A DNA stretch of 64,000 nucleotides from the NCBI GenBank assembly GCA_017405875.1, contig JAFQZM010000037.1, positions 38,448 through 102,447 on the forward strand, in the 5' to 3' direction. The notes under the pieces are model-generated. The model was given only the letters and a program-made list of their open reading frames with translations, did no database searches and was not told the DNA's origin. This stretch comes from a bacterium (lineage in GTDB: Bacteria; UBP6; UBA1177). A program made the position numbers and the translations under genes. Below are positions 23,523 through 32,766 of the stretch, one piece after another. How positions within the stretch are numbered: the first letter of the stretch is position 1; every line of letters starts with the position of its first letter.

Positions 23523-25163
23523 ATGAAAAAAATTGTTTTTGCACTTTTTTGCATCTCCTTTCTTATGTTTGGCTGTGGAGACGGCAACAAGAAAAATAAC
23601 GCTGACGAACCCGGAGAACAGGATCTCGACATTGTTGATGAAGATGAGTCTGTGAGTGAACCTGACGATGAGCAGGAACTGTCTGGTGATGACGATGCCG
23701 AAGTGTCTGATCATGATTCTACAGAGCCTGAGCCGGAACCCGAACCTGAAACTAAAAAAACATGTTCGGAAATCTTCACATGCTATATAGCCTGCAGATC
23801 AGAGGAGTGTCTTAAATCGTGCCTTAAAAAAGGCAGAGAAGGCGAGGCAGAGAAGTTTTCAGAAATGTACGACTGCTGGCTTAAAAAGTGCGGGAACACG
23901 GTCCTTGACGACGAATTCGTTTCCTGTGCCGAAGAAAACTGCAAAGAAAAAACTGAAAGTTGCGAAGTTTCGCTCAAACCTGAGGATGCTGTGAAGCGTT
24001 TCCCAAAGCCTTACGGAAAAGTTACGGTGAGTCTGGCGAGCGGTTATATTATAACAGTAAGTGATACCGAAGTGCCAAAAGAAGCTCTTAAGGTGACTGA
24101 TTTCGCTCGGGGATATATCGGAAGTGTTGCGACAGAACCTGATTACTATTCGACAGATTCATTTTACGCTACTGATTTGGCGGAGTTTGAGAACGGTAAA
24201 TTTTTAAGAACAGTGCAATATCATTCTGATGAAGATTACAATTTTTTCATAAGCGCGATGCTGCTTCTTCCCGAAAATGTTGAAAAAGGCAAAGTCAAGA
24301 TAGGTCTGGACGATGACTCTGTCGGAAGGCTTATTTTCGGCGTATTCAATGGCGAAACAGGCGAGATTGTCTGTGCTGACGGCTTCGGCGAGGGCGAGCT
24401 GGATATCAAGGCAGTCAAAGCACTTCCCGGAACCGAAGGAAAACTTGCTGTCAGCGGAGAGCTTGACATTTTTACTCCTTACAACGAACCTGAAAAATTT
24501 GATGAACTCATGTCTAAACTCGACAAGCCTCTCTGTGCCCCGAAATATCCCAAATTCGCAGGAAGGCTGATGTATGAATCGACATTCGCATCTGAGGATT
24601 GGGAACTTGACGAGACCACTACCATTATCGATGCCGAGAAATACTTCGCATTTGAGGGTTCTGGAACTCCGGGCGAAGGTGATATCTATGTCGATCTGAA
24701 AGAGCTTGTCGGGCTTGGTTACGGTATCGGTCCGAGTTCAAGCGGTGAGGGTTCAAGTTTGTCGTATTTCTTTAAAGGAACGGCTGAGACGCCTGCTCAT
24801 CCTGAAGGCGAGCCTGCGATAGTTCTTTCGGTAACCGGAGATGAAGTCCTTGTCGGGGCTAATATTCTGCTTTCCGATATCCAGAAAGCATATATAAAAC
24901 CTCTGAAATATGCGCCGGAAGTTATAGTTTACAAGATAATCTCCTGTTCATACGACTCATGCGATGTCTGCATCCTTGCCGGAAACAAGGTCGAAAACGG
25001 TGTTAGGGTGGGAGAATTCCAGTCATCATACTATTCAAAACACGATTTCGATTCCACTGATACCATAGCAAACCTGAGCATTGCAATGTCGGCTGAACTT
25101 GTTGACGGAGAAGAACTTCTTGAACTTTATCCCGAAGAACAGCTCTGCATAAGCATGGAGTGA
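23523..25163 (+). CDS. Large lipoprotein of unknown function
   Basis: About 546 aa. Signal peptide with lipobox ending LMFGC, then an acidic Glu/Asp/Pro linker (EPEPEPEPE), a Cys-rich helical segment with five or more Cys pairs (CSEIFTCYIACRSEECLKSC), and a long beta-rich domain without recognised homology. The ATG at 23523 follows GGAGG, and the upstream in-frame ATG at 23511 is part of that ribosome site. A TATAAT overlaps the end of the previous gene (23498-23503). Probably outer-membrane or surface attached. Confidence 0.75.
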   Translation: MKKIVFALFCISFLMFGCGDGNKKNNADEPGEQDLDIVDEDESVSEPDDEQELSGDDDAEVSDHDSTEPEPEPEPETKKTCSEIFTCYIACRSEECLKSCLKKGREGEAEKFSEMYDCWLKKCGNTVLDDEFVSCAEENCKEKTESCEVSLKPEDAVKRFPKPYGKVTVSLASGYIITVSDTEVPKEALKVTDFARGYIGSVATEPDYYSTDSFYATDLAEFENGKFLRTVQYHSDEDYNFFISAMLLLPENVEKGKVKIGLDDDSVGRLIFGVFNGETGEIVCADGFGEGELDIKAVKALPGTEGKLAVSGELDIFTPYNEPEKFDELMSKLDKPLCAPKYPKFAGRLMYESTFASEDWELDETTTIIDAEKYFAFEGSGTPGEGDIYVDLKELVGLGYGIGPSSSGEGSSLSYFFKGTAETPAHPEGEPAIVLSVTGDEVLVGANILLSDIQKAYIKPLKYAPEVIVYKIISCSYDSCDVCILAGNKVENGVRVGEFQSSYYSKHDFDSTDTIANLSIAMSAELVDGEELLELYPEEQLCISME

Positions 25164-25183
25164 TTCTTATTTCGGAGGAAACA

Positions 25184-26035
25184 ATGGCGAATCCAAAAAA
25201 TATATCCATTTTTGAAGACACAGTGAACCTTGTGGAGAACACAAAACGCCTGCGTGAAGCAGTCGCCGCAAGCCTGAGATCGCAAAAATTCATCGCCGAG
25301 AACGATTCCGTGCCGGACGGAAGTCACATCGAACGCTTTGAAACGTCTGCACAGATCGTTGTGAGCAAAAAACGCACCTTCGAGGCAGTTTCCGCCTACA
25401 CGGGAAAAGGTGACAGGCTGTGCGTGCTAAATTTCGCATCCGCAACGAATCCCGGCGGCGGAGTGGTGAACGGCTCAAGTGCGCAGGAAGAGTCTTTGTG
25501 CCGTGTTTCCACGCTTTATTTTACGCTCGATACTGACGAAAACCGGGAGCGCTTCTACAAGCCGCACAAAATGAGTCATGATCCGATCCACAACGACGAT
25601 ATTCTCTACACTCCTGATATCGTTGTATTCAAAACGGACAGTGCAACTCCTGAGCGCATGCCGGAAAGTGCTTGGTTTAACTGCGACGTGATAACATGCG
25701 CCGCACCGAATCTCCGAGAAAATCCGGTCAACCGCTACAACAATGGTGACGGAAGAGAACGCCTGCTGCTTTCCGATGATGAGCTTGTCAGCGTCCACAG
25801 AAAACGCGACCGCAGGATCTTTGATGTTGCCGTGCAGAATAAAGTCGATGTGCTTGTTCTGGGGGCTTTCGGCTGCGGAGCCTTCAGAAACAGCCCGACC
25901 GTGGTCGCCGACGTGATGCTTTCACTTGCAAAAGAATACGAACACGCCTTCAAGACGATCGAGTTCGCGGTATACTGTCCGCCGTTCGACGACACGAATT
26001 ATCGCATCTTTACGGAACGGGCAAAGAAACTGTAG
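25184..26035 (+). CDS. TIGR02452 family protein, microbial PARG-like
   Basis: 283 aa. The signature NFASATNPGGGVVNGSSAQEESLCR carries the GGG...QEE motif of bacterial poly(ADP-ribose) glycohydrolases and related macrodomain-fold proteins. Further conserved parts are the N-terminal TKRLREAV, DVITCAAPNLR, and VLGAFGCGAFRN near the C-terminus. Expected to remove or bind ADP-ribose in the cytosol. GGAGGAA 4 nt before ATG 25184 decides the start. No ADP-ribosyltransferase partner is next to it. Confidence 0.85.
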   Translation: MANPKNISIFEDTVNLVENTKRLREAVAASLRSQKFIAENDSVPDGSHIERFETSAQIVVSKKRTFEAVSAYTGKGDRLCVLNFASATNPGGGVVNGSSAQEESLCRVSTLYFTLDTDENRERFYKPHKMSHDPIHNDDILYTPDIVVFKTDSATPERMPESAWFNCDVITCAAPNLRENPVNRYNNGDGRERLLLSDDELVSVHRKRDRRIFDVAVQNKVDVLVLGAFGCGAFRNSPTVVADVMLSLAKEYEHAFKTIEFAVYCPPFDDTNYRIFTERAKKL

Positions 26036-26122
26036 ACGCTCAACAATTCTGCAAAACTCAAAAATCAAAAAATAATTTGATTTCTTTAACGATTGTAATA
26101 AATATATCGTTCAGTTAATTAC

Positions 26123-26141
26123 TTGAGAATTTTATTCTCAA
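26123..26141. repeat. Perfect dyad upstream of the Y1 transposase
   Basis: TTGAGAAT-TTT-ATTCTCAA, 8-bp arms, ending 23 bp before the transposase start. The form suits a REP-like hairpin bound by Y1 transposases, or a translation-blocking mRNA hairpin. Confidence 0.6.
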
Positions 26142-26164
26142 TTCTATGCAGAGGCGACCAAATT

Positions 26165-27166
26165 ATGGCAAACGAAAAATTTGCATGGCTACAGCCAGGT
26201 GCATGGCGCAGACCGATTATTGTGCATACAACAATGGTCGCAAAAGACCGTCAGCCGCTTTTCGGCAAACTTGGTCACGATGGTCGCTGCGCTGTAGTGG
26301 AAAAATCCAAGTTAGGCTGGATTCTCATAAAACAGCAGCAGCGGATGCTTGACTTGTGTCCCGAAATAAAAATTCTCGCCGACAAGGTAATGCCGGATCA
26401 CCATCATATTGTTTTGCAGGTAATGCGCTCCATGAGACGAAGCATAAAAGAAGTTGTGCGCGGATATATGCAGGGTTGCAAAGCCGAAGCTCTGAAGTTG
26501 GGATTTGACGGAAACATTTATGATGCACCGCCGTTTTATCGTGTTCTTTCGCACAAAGGACAGTTGAAAGCGATGATAGAATATGTGTATGCCAATGCAG
26601 AACGTGCCTGGCTGCGCAAGCAGAACCCCGATCTTTTCCGCATTCACCGTCAGACAGAAATCTGCGGCTTGATCTTCACATCTCTCGGAAACCATTTCCT
26701 GCTGAACTGGCCGGATCGTCAGTTCGTGGAAATGTCCAGAAGCAGCACAGATGAAGAAATTAAACAGCAGTTGCAATACCTATTGACAGCGGCGCAAAAC
26801 GGCGCGGTAACTTACACAGCTGCAATCAGCAGGGGCGAACAGATAATTGCCCGCACATTGCGGGAACAAGGCATGCACTTGGTTGTTCTGCTAAGCGACG
26901 GTTTCCCAGGCGAAGGTTCTCTGCATGAAAAGTATTACAAGCCCGGCGGTCTTTATTTTGAAGCGTGTTCAAAAGGACAGCTGCTGCTTTTGGAACCGAC
27001 ACTGCAGACGATAACTTCGTCTGTGATTCGCGCGGCAGCAGAAAAAACGCTTCGTCAAAAGGCGGAAGAAAAAGATATTGCTTACAAGCCGCTTTCCACA
27101 TCAACGCAGCGTTATCGTTTTGTGGCGTTGAATGAGATTGGAAAATTTATAATTGAAAACGGATAA
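26165..27166 (+). CDS. Y1 (IS200/REP-associated) transposase-like protein
   Basis: 333 aa. The N-terminal half is a Y1 HUH-type domain: MPDHHHIVLQV (metal-binding His pair), then the helix SHKGQLKAMIEYVYANAERAW with the nucleophile Tyr position. This is the single-copy RAYT type rather than a short IS200 TnpA. The C-terminal half is unusual: SGA-like NGAVTYTAAISRGEQIIARTLREQG, VVLLSDGF, and FEACSKGQLLLLEP resemble a Rossmann-like DprA/SLOG fold. AGAGG lies upstream of ATG 26165. No second IS end was found downstream, so it appears domesticated or immobile. Confidence 0.75.
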   Translation: MANEKFAWLQPGAWRRPIIVHTTMVAKDRQPLFGKLGHDGRCAVVEKSKLGWILIKQQQRMLDLCPEIKILADKVMPDHHHIVLQVMRSMRRSIKEVVRGYMQGCKAEALKLGFDGNIYDAPPFYRVLSHKGQLKAMIEYVYANAERAWLRKQNPDLFRIHRQTEICGLIFTSLGNHFLLNWPDRQFVEMSRSSTDEEIKQQLQYLLTAAQNGAVTYTAAISRGEQIIARTLREQGMHLVVLLSDGFPGEGSLHEKYYKPGGLYFEACSKGQLLLLEPTLQTITSSVIRAAAEKTLRQKAEEKDIAYKPLSTSTQRYRFVALNEIGKFIIENG

Positions 27167-27220
27167 AATCCGTCTGAAAAGACTGAACTGATTGTTTAAG
27201 AGTTGATTCTTATTCCCTGA

Positions 27221-28690
27221 CTATTCCCCTCTTGTCCATTTCAGAACGGGTTTTCTTGCCGCGAGAGTTTCATCCGGGCGGCTGATTGCCGTGTTGAGCG
27301 GAGCGTTGAGGATGTTTTCGGGATTGGTTTTTGCGGTCTCGGCGATGTCAATCATGGCTTCGATGAATTCGTCAAGAGTCTCTTTGCTTTCGCTTTCGGT
27401 CGGCTCGATCATGAGTGCGCCGTGAACGATGAGCGGGAAGTAGACTGTCGGCGGATGGTAGCCGCGGTCGATGAGTGCTTTCGCGATATCCATCGTGGTG
27501 ATGTGGTTCGGCATTTCGGAATCATCGAAAACGACTTCGTGAAGCGTGTCTGATTTGTATTTGAGGTGGTAGTAGTCACGAAGGCACGCTTTGATGTAGT
27601 TCGCGTTGAGAACAGCGTTTTTAGCGGTCTCGCCGAGGTGTTCATTTCCGTATTCAAGGATATAGATGAACGCTTTGAGGGTTACTCCCATGTTTCCGTA
27701 GAATGAGCGGACTCTTCCCATCGAATTGTCGGAATCGTTGAAGGTGTAAAGTCCGTCCTTGAGGACTACGAACGGATTCGGAAGGAATTCGACGAGTTTT
27801 TCGCATACGCCGACAGGACCTGCACCCGGGCCGCCGCCGCCGTGAGGAGTCGAGAAGGTCTTGTGCAGGTTGTAGTGGAGGACGTCGATCCCCATGTCTC
27901 CCGGTCTTGCAACACCGAGAAGTGCGTTCATGTTCGCACCGTCGCCGTAAACAAGGCCGCCTGCATCGTGGACCATCTTCGTGATCGCGAGGATGTCGCT
28001 TTCGAAAACGCCGAGTGTGTTCGGGTTGGTGAGCATGATGCCTGCAACTTCGTCGGTGAGGAGCGATCTGAGCGTTTCAAGGTTGACTTTTCCGTGCTCG
28101 TCGCTCTGAAGGACTACGACTTCAAATCCGTTGAGAGCGCAGCTTGCAGGGTTGGTGCCGTGTGCGCTGTCGGGGATGATTATTTTTTTACGTTTCTTGT
28201 CGCCCATCTTGTTGAAGTAGCTTCTGATGATGCCGATACCGGTGTATTCGCCGTGTGCGCCTGCAGCTGGATTGAGCGTGCATGCCGCAAAGCCGCCGAT
28301 TTCAGCGAGCATTCTCTGCATTTCGAACATGATCTTGAGAGTTCCCTGCGCGTAAGGTGCCGGAGTTTCGGGGTGAAGCTCGGTGAACTGCGGGTTTCTG
28401 ACAAGTTTTTCGTTGATCTTCGGGTTATACTTCATCGTGCAGCTGCCGAGCGGATAGAAACCGTGGTCAAGGCTGTAGTTGTAAGTCGAAAGTCTCGTGT
28501 AGTGGCGGACGACATCGACTTCGCTGAGTTCCGGAAGGTCGAGATCAGTTCTGCGGAGCTCTGCCGGAAGTATGTTTTCAGCACCTTTGAGGTCTTCTTC
28601 TGGAAGCGAATATCCGCGTCTTCCTTCGCGGCTTCTTTCAAAAATGACCGATTCTTTAAGTTTGAGGTCTTTCATTCCGGGGTAACTCAT
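27221..28690 (-). CDS. gcvPB: Glycine dehydrogenase (decarboxylating) subunit 2
   Basis: PLP-binding subunit of the P-protein of the glycine cleavage system. 489 aa. The PLP lysine lies in NLHKTFSTPHGGGGPGAGP. The N-terminus shows YTRLSTYNYSLDHGFYPLGSCTMKYNP, typical of GcvPB. It overlaps gcvPA by 4 nt. The split PA/PB form is common in Firmicutes, Thermotogae and many anaerobes. Last gene of gcvT-H-PA-PB. Confidence 0.97.
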   Translation of the reverse strand: MSYPGMKDLKLKESVIFERSREGRRGYSLPEEDLKGAENILPAELRRTDLDLPELSEVDVVRHYTRLSTYNYSLDHGFYPLGSCTMKYNPKINEKLVRNPQFTELHPETPAPYAQGTLKIMFEMQRMLAEIGGFAACTLNPAAGAHGEYTGIGIIRSYFNKMGDKKRKKIIIPDSAHGTNPASCALNGFEVVVLQSDEHGKVNLETLRSLLTDEVAGIMLTNPNTLGVFESDILAITKMVHDAGGLVYGDGANMNALLGVARPGDMGIDVLHYNLHKTFSTPHGGGGPGAGPVGVCEKLVEFLPNPFVVLKDGLYTFNDSDNSMGRVRSFYGNMGVTLKAFIYILEYGNEHLGETAKNAVLNANYIKACLRDYYHLKYKSDTLHEVVFDDSEMPNHITTMDIAKALIDRGYHPPTVYFPLIVHGALMIEPTESESKETLDEFIEAMIDIAETAKTNPENILNAPLNTAISRPDETLAARKPVLKWTRGE

Positions 28691-30045
28691 TTTGCACCTC
28701 CTGTAACTTCTTTGAGTGCCGCAACGAACTTGTCAAGCTCTTCGTAGCTGTGGATCTCCGTCGTGTTGACGATGACAGCGTTTTCAAGTTCGGGGTAGTA
28801 TTTTTTCGCGTGGATTCCGCCGAGGATTCCCTTTTCCGCAAGTGCTTTGAGTACGCAGCATGCGCATCCCGGTGTGAGTATCGTGAATTCGTTGTAGTTG
28901 CTTCCTTTGAAAGCGACTTTGCACGGAGTCTCTTTCTCGATCTTGTTCTTGAGGTAGTCAGCGCGTTTGAGGTTCATGAGAGCGACTTCCTTCATTCCTT
29001 CTTTTCCCATCGTAGCGAGGTAGATGGAAGCTGCCGTCGCCATAAGTCCCTGGTTGGAGCAGATGTTAGAGGTCGCTTTTTCGCGTTTGATGTGCTGTTC
29101 ACGTGCCGAAAGGGTGAGAACGAAGCAGCGGTTGCCGTTCTTGTCAACTGTCTCGCCGATAAGTCTGCCGGGCATCTTTCTCATGTATTTTTCCTTGCAG
29201 GTGAAAAGACCTACGCCGGGGCCGCCGAAGTTTACCGGAATGCCGAGTGCCTGACCGTCGCCGACTGCGATATCAGCGTCGATGTCGCCGGGTGCCGCAA
29301 GGATTCCGAGAGCCGTCGTTTCGGTGATGACCGGAATGAGCAGAGCGCCTTTTTCGTGCGTTACTGCCGAGATCTTGCGGATGTTTTCGATCATGCCGAA
29401 GTAGTTCGGATACTGGAAAACTACGCAGATCGTATCTTCGTTGATCTTTTCGAGTTCTTTTTCTGCAACGCAGCCCGTAGCACCGTCCATTTCAAGAAGT
29501 TCGATCGAATCTACGACAAATCCTGTGTAGGTTCTGATCGTCTGGATGTACTGCGGATTGACGGTGGAAGCGATGAGTACTTTGTGTCTCTTTGTCTGGA
29601 TCTTGTGTGACATGAGGACTGCTTCAGCCGCAGCCGTTGCGCCGTCGTACATCGAAGCGTTCGCGACATCCATTTTGAAAAGGTTCGCTATCATCGTCTG
29701 GAATTCAAAGATCGCCTGAAGCGTTCCCTGGCTTACTTCGGGCTGATAGGGAGTGTAGGATGTGTAGAATTCGCTTCTCGAGATCATCTGGTCAACGAGA
29801 GCGGGGCAGTGGTGTTTGTAACAGCCGCCGCCGAGGAAGGAAAGCATGTTCGCGCCCGAATTTTCCTTTCCGAGCTCTTCCATCATCTTTTCAAGTTCGG
29901 GTTCGCTTTTCGCAGAGGGGATGTTCAGCTCTTTTTTGAGGAGAACATTCTGCGGAAGCGGTGAAAAGAGATCATCGACCGACTTAACGCCGATTTTATC
30001 GAGCATCTCTTTTCTCTCTTTATCCGTTATCGGAAGGTATCTCAT
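28687..30045 (-). CDS. gcvPA: Glycine dehydrogenase (decarboxylating) subunit 1
   Basis: Partner subunit of GcvPB, 452 aa. Typical blocks are FLGGGCYKHHCPALVDQMISRSEFYTSYTPYQPEVSQGTLQ near residue 70-110, and a GGPGVGLFTCKEKYMRKMPGRLIG segment. Together with gcvPB it makes the decarboxylase that releases CO2 from glycine and loads the aminomethyl group on lipoyl-GcvH. Separated from gcvH by 75 bp containing a terminator-like hairpin. Confidence 0.97.
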   Translation of the reverse strand: MRYLPITDKERKEMLDKIGVKSVDDLFSPLPQNVLLKKELNIPSAKSEPELEKMMEELGKENSGANMLSFLGGGCYKHHCPALVDQMISRSEFYTSYTPYQPEVSQGTLQAIFEFQTMIANLFKMDVANASMYDGATAAAEAVLMSHKIQTKRHKVLIASTVNPQYIQTIRTYTGFVVDSIELLEMDGATGCVAEKELEKINEDTICVVFQYPNYFGMIENIRKISAVTHEKGALLIPVITETTALGILAAPGDIDADIAVGDGQALGIPVNFGGPGVGLFTCKEKYMRKMPGRLIGETVDKNGNRCFVLTLSAREQHIKREKATSNICSNQGLMATAASIYLATMGKEGMKEVALMNLKRADYLKNKIEKETPCKVAFKGSNYNEFTILTPGCACCVLKALAEKGILGGIHAKKYYPELENAVIVNTTEIHSYEELDKFVAALKEVTGGAK

Positions 30046-30068
30046 TTTTTACCTCTCAAGTGTGTAAT

Positions 30069-30095
30069 AAAAAAAGGGGAACGAAAACGCTCCCC
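30069..30095 (-). terminator. Terminator-like hairpin between gcvH and gcvPA
   Basis: On the minus strand, an 8-bp stem (GGGGAGCG/CGTTCCCC with one G-U pair, loop TTTT; 30076-30095) is followed by seven T (30069-30075). It would reduce read-through from gcvTH into gcvPAB. No promoter is evident after it. Confidence 0.65.
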
Positions 30096-30120
30096 CGACA
30101 TTCAAAAAGTTCTGAAACAC

Positions 30121-30522
30121 TTAGTCTTCCTGAGTTGCAAGGAATTCTTCGTATTCTTCAGCGGTCATGAGCGAGCTGAAATCTTCGTCGTTCTCAGCTT
30201 CTACTTCATAAAGCCAGCCGTCGCCGTAGCAGTCGCTGCTTACAGTTTCGGGGCTGTCTTCGAGCATGTCGTTTACTGCAATAACGGTTCCGGTGATCTG
30301 GTTGCAGATGTCTTCGGAGCTTTTTACAGTCTCGATCGTGCAGTCAACGCCGTCTTTGTCGATAACGGTTTCGGTTTCCGGAAGTTCAACGTAGGTGATG
30401 TCGCCGGCATGCTGTGCAGCGAAATCGGTGATACCGAGGCGGTATCTTTTGTTGCCGAGGTCCATAACCCATTCGTGTGTTCTCGAATACCTGAGTTCGG
30501 AAGGAACATTGTAATTTGACAT
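30121..30522 (-). CDS. gcvH: Glycine cleavage system H protein
   Basis: Lipoyl carrier of the glycine cleavage system, 133 aa. The lipoylated Lys67 lies in IETVKSSEDI, followed by the conserved ITGTVIAVND turn. THEWV and LGITDFAAQHAGDITYVELP at the N-terminus are family hallmarks. CTIETV replaces the more usual ESV before the Lys. Between gcvT and gcvPA in the operon, with a good ribosome site (AGGAGAAAA). Confidence 0.96.
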   Translation of the reverse strand: MSNYNVPSELRYSRTHEWVMDLGNKRYRLGITDFAAQHAGDITYVELPETETVIDKDGVDCTIETVKSSEDICNQITGTVIAVNDMLEDSPETVSSDCYGDGWLYEVEAENDEDFSSLMTAEEYEEFLATQED

Positions 30523-30552
30523 GATTTTCTCCTGAAAAAAGTTATTAAAAAG

Positions 30553-31662
30553 TTATAACATTGAAGCCATTTTCTTTCTTGAAGTGCCCTTTACAAGCGG
30601 ATTTGCCTTGACAAAAGCCTTGAAAGTCTTGCCTTTTTCGTTCAAAAGCTCGATCTCTTCGTCCAGAGCGAGTTCCTTGTTGACTCTGATGAATCCTGCC
30701 GGAACCATTCCGAGCGAAACAGCCATGATCTCGGAAGTGAGAACGCCGATCTCTTCGCCTTTGTAGAGAACTTTCGAGTGGTCGCCCGGTTTTCTCTTGC
30801 CTTCGACCGTGATCGCATAAGCGAAGATCGTTCCTTGTGCAGCCATAAGCGGTTCTTTGCCGATGAAATCGTGCTCGTAGCTGATAGCGAATTCCCACGG
30901 AGTTCCCGCAGCAACTACGTCCGGACGTACTTCGTGACCTGAAAGCGGAAGACCTGCTTCAAGTCTGAGCGTGTCTCTTGCGCCGAGTCCTGCCGGCATG
31001 ATCCCGTATTTTTCGCCTCTCGTAAGAAGAAGATCCCAAAGTTTTACAGTCTCTTTGATGTCGCAGTAGATCTCGAAACCGATCTCTCCGGTGTAACCCG
31101 TTCTGCTGAGGAGAACTTTGATCCCGTCAAGGTCAACGTTGTCAACGAAGCGGAAGAACTTGAGTCCTTCGATCGTCTCTCTGCCTGCGATATCTGCTAT
31201 AAGTTTCGGAGCGTTCGGGCCCTGAAGGTCGAGCTTGCAGGTCGTTGCGCTGATGTTTTCAAGCTTCATATCGGGAAGAGCGTTCTTTTTGAGCCATTCG
31301 AAGTCGCTGTCCTGCGTTCCTGCGTTGACGACGAGCATCCATTTTTCTTCATTGAAGCGGTAAACGATGCAGTCATCGATAACGCAGCCTTTCTCGTTGA
31401 GCATGAAGTTGTACTGTGCCTGACCGTCCTCGATCGTTCTGACGTCGTTCGTGAGGATCTTCTGCCAGAAAGCGAAGGAATCCTTTCCCGTGATGATGTA
31501 TTCACCCATGTGACAGATGTCGAAAAGACCGCAGTTTTCACGAGTTGCCTTATGCTCGGCAGTCTGACCGGTTTTATACCACAGCGGCATATCCCAACCG
31601 CCGAATTCAGCCATTGTAGCGCCCATTGCTACGTGTCTTTCAAGTAACGGAGTCTTGTTCAT
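30553..31662 (-). CDS. gcvT: Aminomethyltransferase (T protein)
   Basis: Transfers the methylene group from aminomethyl-lipoyl GcvH to tetrahydrofolate and releases ammonia. 369 aa. Motifs include GGWDMPLWY, FDICHMGEY, LSRTGYTGEIGFEIY, and GLGARDTLRLEAGLPLSGHE with the folate-site Asp region. First gene of the operon. The 100 bp upstream shows no glycine riboswitch, so induction by glycine would need another mechanism. Confidence 0.96.
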   Translation of the reverse strand: MNKTPLLERHVAMGATMAEFGGWDMPLWYKTGQTAEHKATRENCGLFDICHMGEYIITGKDSFAFWQKILTNDVRTIEDGQAQYNFMLNEKGCVIDDCIVYRFNEEKWMLVVNAGTQDSDFEWLKKNALPDMKLENISATTCKLDLQGPNAPKLIADIAGRETIEGLKFFRFVDNVDLDGIKVLLSRTGYTGEIGFEIYCDIKETVKLWDLLLTRGEKYGIMPAGLGARDTLRLEAGLPLSGHEVRPDVVAAGTPWEFAISYEHDFIGKEPLMAAQGTIFAYAITVEGKRKPGDHSKVLYKGEEIGVLTSEIMAVSLGMVPAGFIRVNKELALDEEIELLNEKGKTFKAFVKANPLVKGTSRKKMASML

Positions 31663-31704
31663 AATTTCCTCTCTTAAATTTATAAGAAAACAAAAAATCG
31701 ATTG

Positions 31705-31732
31705 TTTATAGTAGAAAAATTATTCAATGCAA
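31705..31732 (-). promoter_or_regulatory. gcv operon promoter
   Basis: On the minus strand, TTGCAT (31727-31732) and TATAAA (31705-31710), 16-bp spacer, 43 bp before gcvT. Confidence 0.6.
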
Positions 31733-31770
31733 GGAAAATCTATAGCTTTTGCAGAGTATTTTTCTTTTGT

Positions 31771-32766
31771 TTATTTCGCCGTCTGAACGAAGAAAGCCGG
31801 AATTTCGCGGTTTATTGCCGCCCTGATGTTCAAGGCTTCTTCTGAAGTCAGTTTTTTTGCGAAAATTGTGAGAGTTGCTTCGAGTTTTCCATCTGAAAAG
31901 AGAATTTCCAAATCGTAGTTTTCAGTTTTTGCAGTAACCGCCTCTTTTTTCTGCAAGTCAGGATAATGTAAGGAGATTTTGTATGTTCCGTGGTCACTTT
32001 CCTTATCCGCAAGATATTCGGTTTTCGGGATTCTGATACCTTTTAAGCCTTTTCCTTTGACGGTGCAGCTGCTCGGAGCGAAAGAAGGTTCGTCCGCCGC
32101 GTCGGCTTTGATGTCTAAAAGCTCGAAAAGCTCCTTTTTTTCGTACGGAAGCCGGTTTTCAGTTATGATTTTGACTTCGAAAGAGTCATCTTTGTTGATT
32201 TTGAGGCTGAAAAGTTCGCGCAGCGGGAAAACTTTTTCCCAGTTTCCTTTTGCGTAGATAAATTCGGGATGGATCACTTTTCCGAGGTGGTTCGTGAAAA
32301 TCCCCTCTCCGCTTTTTGTAAGAATCTGTCCTGTCGTATCGCTGTTTTCCTCAAATTTTGCAGTCGAATCGTAAAAAAGGGTAGTTTCAGCCGTTTCGGT
32401 GTGTTTCCAGTTTTCGGGAAGCGATACCTGCGCGGTTTTCTTTTTTGCAGTGAAAACTTTTTTGGAAGGGTAAAAAGTGACCGAGCGCGAGCACAGTTTT
32501 TTGTTTCTGAAGAAAAATTCTACTGCGTCAAGCGGGTTTTCGCAGTCAAGCTCTTCAACTATGATGATGTTTTTTTCTTCAATGATATTGATGCCTTCCT
32601 GCGTTATGCAGTCACCGAATTTTTTAAGATAGTTTCTGCGGACAGAAATATCGTCACAGTGGAGCGCAATCGACTTATAAAGTTCTTCTTCCGAATCGAA
32701 TCTTGACTGGCAAACAGGATTTTCTGCTGAAACTGCGAGAAATAACGCGAATAAAAACGAAAACAC
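31771..32766 (-). CDS. Secreted protein of unknown function
   Basis: 331 aa with a Sec signal peptide (FSFLFALFLAVSA, cleavage before ENPVC). The mature part is beta-rich with Cys at positions such as PVCQSRF, LHCDD, GDCITQ, ELDCENP and KLCSRS, suggesting disulfides in the periplasm. No family recognised. The start is GTG at 32766, overlapping the rplS stop by 1 nt (TAGTG), so it is probably expressed with the ribosomal protein, an odd pairing. Confidence 0.65.
   Translation of the reverse strand: MFSFLFALFLAVSAENPVCQSRFDSEEELYKSIALHCDDISVRRNYLKKFGDCITQEGINIIEEKNIIIVEELDCENPLDAVEFFFRNKKLCSRSVTFYPSKKVFTAKKKTAQVSLPENWKHTETAETTLFYDSTAKFEENSDTTGQILTKSGEGIFTNHLGKVIHPEFIYAKGNWEKVFPLRELFSLKINKDDSFEVKIITENRLPYEKKELFELLDIKADAADEPSFAPSSCTVKGKGLKGIRIPKTEYLADKESDHGTYKISLHYPDLQKKEAVTAKTENYDLEILFSDGKLEATLTIFAKKLTSEEALNIRAAINREIPAFFVQTAK

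Noticed and set aside
27842..29610. Two long frames opposite gcvPB and gcvPA
   Set aside because: They lie entirely within well-identified glycine dehydrogenase genes and show no recognisable protein family.
31663..31770. Glycine riboswitch before gcvT
   Set aside because: The leader is AT-rich and only about 100 bp long, without the conserved GGAGAG-type elements or a recognisable aptamer fold.
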